In this document: one piece after another, positions 59,967 through 64,000 of the stretch
How the letters are laid out: each line of letters opens with the position of its first letter
Position numbering within the stretch: position 1 is the stretch's first letter
Source of the DNA: Cobetia amphilecti
GTDB lineage: Bacteria; Pseudomonadota; Gammaproteobacteria; Pseudomonadales; Halomonadaceae
NCBI RefSeq assembly: GCF_030010415.1
Contig: NZ_JASCSA010000007.1
Length of the DNA stretch: 64,000 nt
Strand: one strand, 5' to 3'
Notes under the pieces: model-generated
Databases searched by the model: none
What the model was told of the DNA's origin: nothing
What the model saw: only the letters and a program-made list of their open reading frames with translations
Program-made: the position numbers and the translations under genes

Positions 59967-62831
59967 ATGCAGGCCAGCAAGCCCCAGAGCACAAGTGAGT
60001 CTTCCCCCTGCAGCGCCTCGACGACCTGCCCGTATTGCGGTGTCGGGTGTGGCGTATCGCTTGAGCTGGAAACCCGGGCGCAGGAGGGCGGTGAGCTCAA
60101 GCGCAGCATCACCGCCGTCAGCGGCGACAACGACCATCCGGCCAATTACGGGCGTCTGTGCGTCAAGGGGTCTGCGCTTGCCGAGACACTGTCATCCAGC
60201 GGCCGCCTGACGCAGCCTCAGATACGCGACGCCGCAGGCGTGCTGCGAGAGGTGAGCTGGGATACGGCGCTGGAACTGATCGCCGCTCGCTTCGGTGAGC
60301 TGCGCAGCACGCATGGTGGGGACAGCATCGCCGCCTATCTGTCGGGGCAGCTGTTGACCGAGGACTATTACCTCGCCAACAAGCTGTTCAAGGGCTTCAT
60401 CGGCACGCCGCACCTGGATACCAATTCGCGGCTGTGCATGGCCTCGGCGGTCGTGGCGCACAAGCGTGCCTTCGGGGCAGACGCCGTGCCTTGCAGCTAC
60501 GAGGATCTCGAGCGTGCCGAGCTGGTGGTGCTGGTCGGCAGCAATCTTGCCTGGAATCACCCGGTGCTGTTCCAGCGCCTCAAGCAGGCGCGTATCGACA
60601 ATCCGCTGCTGCGTATCGTGGTGATCGACCCGCGCCTGACCGACAGCTGCGAGATCGCGGACCTGTATCTGGGCATTCGCCCCGGTAGCGACGCGCGCCT
60701 CTTCAATGGCTTGCTGGCCTATATGGCCGAGCGCGGACGCACCGATCGCCTCTATCTGGAGGCCCACACTCAGGGTTTCGATGCGGCGCTCAAGCAGGCG
60801 AAGCGTGACGACTGCTCGCTTTCCGCGATTGCGCGGGATTGCGATATCGATGTGGAGCGTCTCGAGACCTTCTATTACTGGTTCGCCACCCAGTTGCACG
60901 TGGTCACGCTGTTCTCCCAGGGCGTGAATCAATCGACCAGTGGCACCGACAAGGGCAATGCGATCATCAATTGCCATCTGGCGGGCGGCAAGATCGGGCT
61001 GCCGGGCGCGGGGCCGTTCTCCATCACCGGGCAGCCCAATGCGATGGGCGGCCGCGAAGTCGGTGGCCTGGCGAACCAGCTGGCGGCACATATGGATTAC
61101 GACACGCCGGGTGCGCGGGCGCTGGTCAGCGAGTTCTGGAAGGCGCCGAACTTGCCCGAGGGGCCTGGTCACAAGGCGGTCGAGCTGTTCGCGGCGCTGG
61201 GACGCGGCGAGATCAAGGCACTGTGGATCATGGCGACCAACCCGGCGGTGAGCCTGCCGGATAGCGCACGAGTGCGTGCAGCGCTGGCGGTCTGCCCGCT
61301 GGTGATCGTCTCCGAGTGCATGGCCGACAGCGACACCCTGGCCTACGCCGATGTGGTGCTGCCGGCCAGCAGCTGGAGCGAGAAGGATGGCACCGTCACC
61401 AACTCCGAGCGCTGCATCTCGCGCCAGCGTGGCCTGCTGACTCCGCCGGGCGAGGCGCGTCATGACTGGTGGCAGCTGGCGGAGGTCGGCAAGCGCATGG
61501 GCTATCAGGAGGCTTTCGACTACTCGGGGCCCCATGCGATCTTCCATGAGCACGCCCGCCTCTCGGGGTTTCGCAATTCTGCGCCGCGTCTCAAGGCCGG
61601 TCGCAAGCCAACGGCGACTTCCTCGGTCAAGCGACTGTTCAACATCGCGCCGCTGGCGGAGCTGGATCGCGCGGGCTACGACGCGCTCAAGCCGATCCAG
61701 TGGCCGGTACGCCGCGGGGACAAGGGCGAGCTGATCGGCACGCCGCGCCTGTTCGAGGATGCCACCTTCAACACCCCCAATGGGCGCGCCCGCCTGGTGC
61801 CCGTGGTGCCGCAATTGCCGCAACAGGCGCTGAGCGATGCGGTGCCGCTGCGCCTCAATACCGGGCGTATCCGTGATCAGTGGCACACCATGACGCGCAC
61901 CGCGCGCAGTGCCCGCCTGATGAATCATCGTGCCGAGCCTTTCGTGGAGCTCCATCCGCAGGATGCGGCGACTCGTGGCTTGCAGGATGGCGGTCTCGCG
62001 CGGCTCAAGGGGCGTGATGAGCAGGGCGGGCTGCGTGGAGATTATCGGGCTCGCGTCCGCATCAGCAGTGGTCAGCGTCGCGGGGAGGTGTTCATTCCGA
62101 TGCACTGGAGCGACCACTTCGCGAGTCATGCCCGAGCCGGTGCGCTGCTGGCGGGGCTCGTCGATCCCTTCTCCGGTCAGCCGGAATCCAAGCATGGCGC
62201 GGTCGAGGTCGAGTCATTGCCGTGCGAGTGGCAGGCCACCTTATTGATCGCCCCCTCCATTCTGGCCGGGCGTGAGGATCTGGCAGATGCCGTGGCCCAG
62301 CTCGATGGACGCTACTGGGCGCGTATTCCGCAATCGGCATTGGTGCGCTACCAGCTGGCAGGTCAGGGGCAGCCGGATTGGCAGCATTGGTGCGAAAGCC
62401 ATCTGGGTGTCCCGGCGGGGCTCTGGGCACAGGACGCCGCGCAAGGGGGCATCAGCGCAGCGGGCTTTCGTGATGGACGCCTTGTCTGGTGGCTGAAGGT
62501 GATGCCGGGTGACGCACACCTCGATCGCCAACCCAATATCGCCTGGCTGGGCGAATGCTTCGCATCAGAGCAGCTCTCCGCGCATGAGCGGCGCAGCCTG
62601 CTGGCCGGCCGTCTCTCCGGGCAGGCGGATGTCGGGGCGATGGTCTGCGCCTGTCATCAGGTCGGCGAGCTGACCATTCGCCAGGCCATCCAGTCCGGTG
62701 ACGGTTCCGTGGAAGCACTGGGCGCGCGACTGGCCTGCGGCACTCGCTGCGGTTCCTGCCTGCCTGAACTCAAACGTCTTGTGGAAGAGGAGCGATCCGA
62801 TGAGCGGACTGATTCGTTGGAAATGGCGTGA
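59967..62831 (+). CDS. nasA: Assimilatory nitrate reductase catalytic subunit NasA
   Basis: A 954-residue cytoplasmic molybdenum enzyme that reduces nitrate to nitrite. The N-terminal [4Fe-4S] cluster is bound by C21, C24, C28 and C65 (CPYCGVGC and LCVKG). The bis-MGD domains follow, and a C-terminal BFD-like [2Fe-2S] domain (about 890-945) has CACHQVGE and CGTRCGSC. This fused domain is typical of NasA/NarB and takes electrons from a flavoprotein partner. GGGAG is eight bases before the ATG at 59967; an ATG two codons upstream is too close to it. Its end overlaps cobA by 32 bases. Confidence 0.95.
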   Translation: MQASKPQSTSESSPCSASTTCPYCGVGCGVSLELETRAQEGGELKRSITAVSGDNDHPANYGRLCVKGSALAETLSSSGRLTQPQIRDAAGVLREVSWDTALELIAARFGELRSTHGGDSIAAYLSGQLLTEDYYLANKLFKGFIGTPHLDTNSRLCMASAVVAHKRAFGADAVPCSYEDLERAELVVLVGSNLAWNHPVLFQRLKQARIDNPLLRIVVIDPRLTDSCEIADLYLGIRPGSDARLFNGLLAYMAERGRTDRLYLEAHTQGFDAALKQAKRDDCSLSAIARDCDIDVERLETFYYWFATQLHVVTLFSQGVNQSTSGTDKGNAIINCHLAGGKIGLPGAGPFSITGQPNAMGGREVGGLANQLAAHMDYDTPGARALVSEFWKAPNLPEGPGHKAVELFAALGRGEIKALWIMATNPAVSLPDSARVRAALAVCPLVIVSECMADSDTLAYADVVLPASSWSEKDGTVTNSERCISRQRGLLTPPGEARHDWWQLAEVGKRMGYQEAFDYSGPHAIFHEHARLSGFRNSAPRLKAGRKPTATSSVKRLFNIAPLAELDRAGYDALKPIQWPVRRGDKGELIGTPRLFEDATFNTPNGRARLVPVVPQLPQQALSDAVPLRLNTGRIRDQWHTMTRTARSARLMNHRAEPFVELHPQDAATRGLQDGGLARLKGRDEQGGLRGDYRARVRISSGQRRGEVFIPMHWSDHFASHARAGALLAGLVDPFSGQPESKHGAVEVESLPCEWQATLLIAPSILAGREDLADAVAQLDGRYWARIPQSALVRYQLAGQGQPDWQHWCESHLGVPAGLWAQDAAQGGISAAGFRDGRLVWWLKVMPGDAHLDRQPNIAWLGECFASEQLSAHERRSLLAGRLSGQADVGAMVCACHQVGELTIRQAIQSGDGSVEALGARLACGTRCGSCLPELKRLVEEERSDERTDSLEMA

Positions 62832-63786
62832 CCTGATGTCGCTATCCAGCAGTGCAGAGTCTCTCGGGATTCTCATGGCACGGCTGACCGACGGCCTGAT
62901 GTCGCGGCGCGAGTGGCGTGGCGAGAATCGGCAGGCGCCAACGCGCAGCGATGCCAACGGGATTTCTCCCGCCTGGGAGGCGTTTCTTCCGGGGCAGGTC
63001 GCGCTGGTGGGCGCGGGGCCGGGGGATCCGGACCTGATGACGCTCAAGGCTTGGCGAATGCTGAATGCTGCGGATGCGGTGGTCTATGACCGACTGGTCG
63101 GCGATGAGATTCTCGCTCAGCTACCGGTTCACTGTGAACGCTATTACGTCGGCAAGGCCTGCGGCAATCATAGTGTGCCGCAGGACGAGATCGGTGCGCT
63201 GATGGTTCGCCTGGCGGGGGAGGGCATGCGAGTCGTGCGCCTCAAGGGCGGTGACCCCGGTGTCTTCGGCCGCATGGGGGAAGAGCTCGCGGCCCTCGAT
63301 GATGCCGCCATCACGCGTCATATCGTGCCGGGCATCACCGCGGCTTCCGGTGCGGCCGCTGCCCTGGGGATGCCATTGACGGACAGGGCGCATGCACAGC
63401 GTCTGCGCTTCGTGACCGCTCAGCTCTGCAGCAAGAGCGAACAGCCTGAATGGCAGCAGCTGGCGCGTCGCGATGAAACGCTTCTCTTCTATATGGGGCT
63501 CAATCGTCTCGAGGTGATCTGTGATGAGTTGCAGCGTCATGGACTGCCGGCGGACTGGCCGATGATGCTGGTCGCCAATGCCAGCCTTCCCGAGCAGCAG
63601 ACTCTTCACGGCTCGCTCGGCAATATGGTGAGTCGTCTGGCCGAGCATCCATTGCCGACACCGTGCCTGATCGTCGTGGGCAGTGTCTGTCAGATGGCGG
63701 CGGGGCGAGAGAGTGCGCTGGCCGATGCCGTCGCGCAGGCAGCGGCTCACATGTCTTGCAGGGAAGTTTTTGAAGAAGTTTGTTGA
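62800..63786 (+). CDS. cobA: Uroporphyrinogen-III C-methyltransferase
   Basis: A 328-residue methyltransferase (SUMT) that makes precorrin-2, the precursor of siroheme, which NirB needs. The family blocks VALVGAGPGDPDLMT (about residues 67-81), VVYDRLV and VVRLKGGDPGVFGR (about 146-159) are intact. An N-terminal extension of about 60 residues, polar with a short amphipathic stretch, precedes the enzyme core. The fused oxidase/chelatase part of CysG is absent, so those steps lie elsewhere. The start at 62800 has AGAGGAG upstream and overlaps nasA, suggesting coupled translation. Confidence 0.94.
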   Translation: MSGLIRWKWRDLMSLSSSAESLGILMARLTDGLMSRREWRGENRQAPTRSDANGISPAWEAFLPGQVALVGAGPGDPDLMTLKAWRMLNAADAVVYDRLVGDEILAQLPVHCERYYVGKACGNHSVPQDEIGALMVRLAGEGMRVVRLKGGDPGVFGRMGEELAALDDAAITRHIVPGITAASGAAAALGMPLTDRAHAQRLRFVTAQLCSKSEQPEWQQLARRDETLLFYMGLNRLEVICDELQRHGLPADWPMMLVANASLPEQQTLHGSLGNMVSRLAEHPLPTPCLIVVGSVCQMAAGRESALADAVAQAAAHMSCREVFEEVC

Positions 63787-63954
63787 GGGGGAGAATGGAA
63801 GATGCGCTTGATGGGGCGGCGCTGGAAGCACCGGTAGAAAACTGACTATATAGAGGGCTCTCCATGTGGTGCCCTTCGAGTTGTCGTCCTGATGGCATTA
63901 GAGAAACGCATGGGCCCGCTTTGCACTCTTTTGGGCATTGCTGCCAAAAAGCCC

Positions 63955-63983
63955 TTGCCCTCACGGCGGTTCGTGCGTAAAGT
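63955..63983 (+). promoter_or_regulatory. Strong sigma-70 promoter, stable-RNA style, at the right edge
   Basis: TTGCCC (63955-63960) and TAAAGT (63978-63983) with a 17-base spacer, followed by the GC-rich discriminator ACGCATCCGC. This combination is typical of rRNA or tRNA promoters under stringent control. The gene it serves lies beyond the window. An imperfect TTTTGG/CCAAAA inverted repeat precedes it (about 63929-63949). Confidence 0.5.
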
Positions 63984-64000
63984 ACGCATCCGCTGCCGGG

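Noticed and set aside
60192..62195. 667-codon open frame antisense to nasA
   Set aside because: Arg/Gln/His-rich shadow of a well-supported molybdoenzyme gene, with no ribosome site or recognisable domain.
63795..63845. 16-codon open frame after cobA with a G-rich upstream sequence
   Set aside because: The possible ribosome site is only about two bases from the ATG, and so short a frame is expected by chance.

Overview
The window is a 64 kb piece of chromosome from a high-GC, marine or halotolerant gammaproteobacterium. I infer a member of the Halomonadaceae (Halomonas/Cobetia-like). The basis is gene order (lptD-surA-pdxA-rsmA-apaG-apaH-glpE-cca, then plsY/folB-folK, tsaD, rpsU-dnaG-rpoD), a Pseudomonas-type FabY and AmgK-MurU pair, and an NhaB Na+/H+ antiporter; this rests on recognition, not on a database search. 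No tRNA, rRNA, CRISPR array, insertion sequence or prophage gene was found. The last 50 bases hold what looks like a strong stable-RNA-type promoter.

Layout. 1-2.4 kb: short-chain fatty-acid transporter AtoE (cut by the window edge), DinF-type MATE pump and a small exported protein. 2.5-5.5 kb: a membrane MASE3-like/PAS/GGDEF diguanylate cyclase. 6-9 kb: fabY, coaD and a 2[4Fe-4S] ferredoxin on the minus strand. 9.4-13.5 kb: TrmB-like methyltransferase, a LysR regulator divergent from a PACE plus SMR efflux operon, and PBP4 (dacB). 13.8-16.6 kb: acuI and nhaB. 16.8-22.3 kb: dgkA, glnE, an unknown membrane-anchored protein and a K+ channel. 22.4-26.2 kb: speD, an OsmC-family protein, and the cell-wall recycling pair amgK-murU, divergent from lptD. 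26.4-35.6 kb: the lptD to cca cluster. 35.8-43.8 kb: plsY, folB-folK, tsaD, and the macromolecular-synthesis operon rpsU-dnaG-rpoD. 44-45.6 kb: a small S26-type peptidase with a Fur-box-like promoter, and an unknown multi-pass membrane protein. 45.7-48.4 kb: LysR regulator and sdaA. 49-54.1 kb: a complete branched-chain-type ABC importer. 54.6-63.8 kb: a nitrate-assimilation cluster with two divergent arms, FAD-reductase-nirB-nirD on the minus strand and nasA-cobA on the plus strand.

How the parts work together. The nitrate cluster is self-contained: NasA reduces nitrate, NirBD reduces nitrite to ammonium, the NirB-like flavoprotein probably feeds electrons to NasA, and CobA supplies precursor for the siroheme of NirB. 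Both arms are preceded by the same 16-base hairpin with a six-base loop, overlapping an intrinsic terminator. This is the arrangement expected for ANTAR-type (NasT/NasR) antitermination. AmgK and MurU return MurNAc to UDP-MurNAc; PBP4 also acts on the wall. FabY, CoaD, PlsY and DgkA cover lipid synthesis, and LptD with SurA outer-membrane assembly.

The best leads beyond routine annotation are: the paired antitermination leaders; a CCA-adding enzyme with ExD instead of DxD, no HD motif and a Cys/His tail; the Fur-box-like promoter of the S26 peptidase; a 14-bp inverted repeat in the long rpsU leader; a complex sdaA 3' region; and many short tandem duplications at gene ends. I did not find a clearly new multi-gene system.
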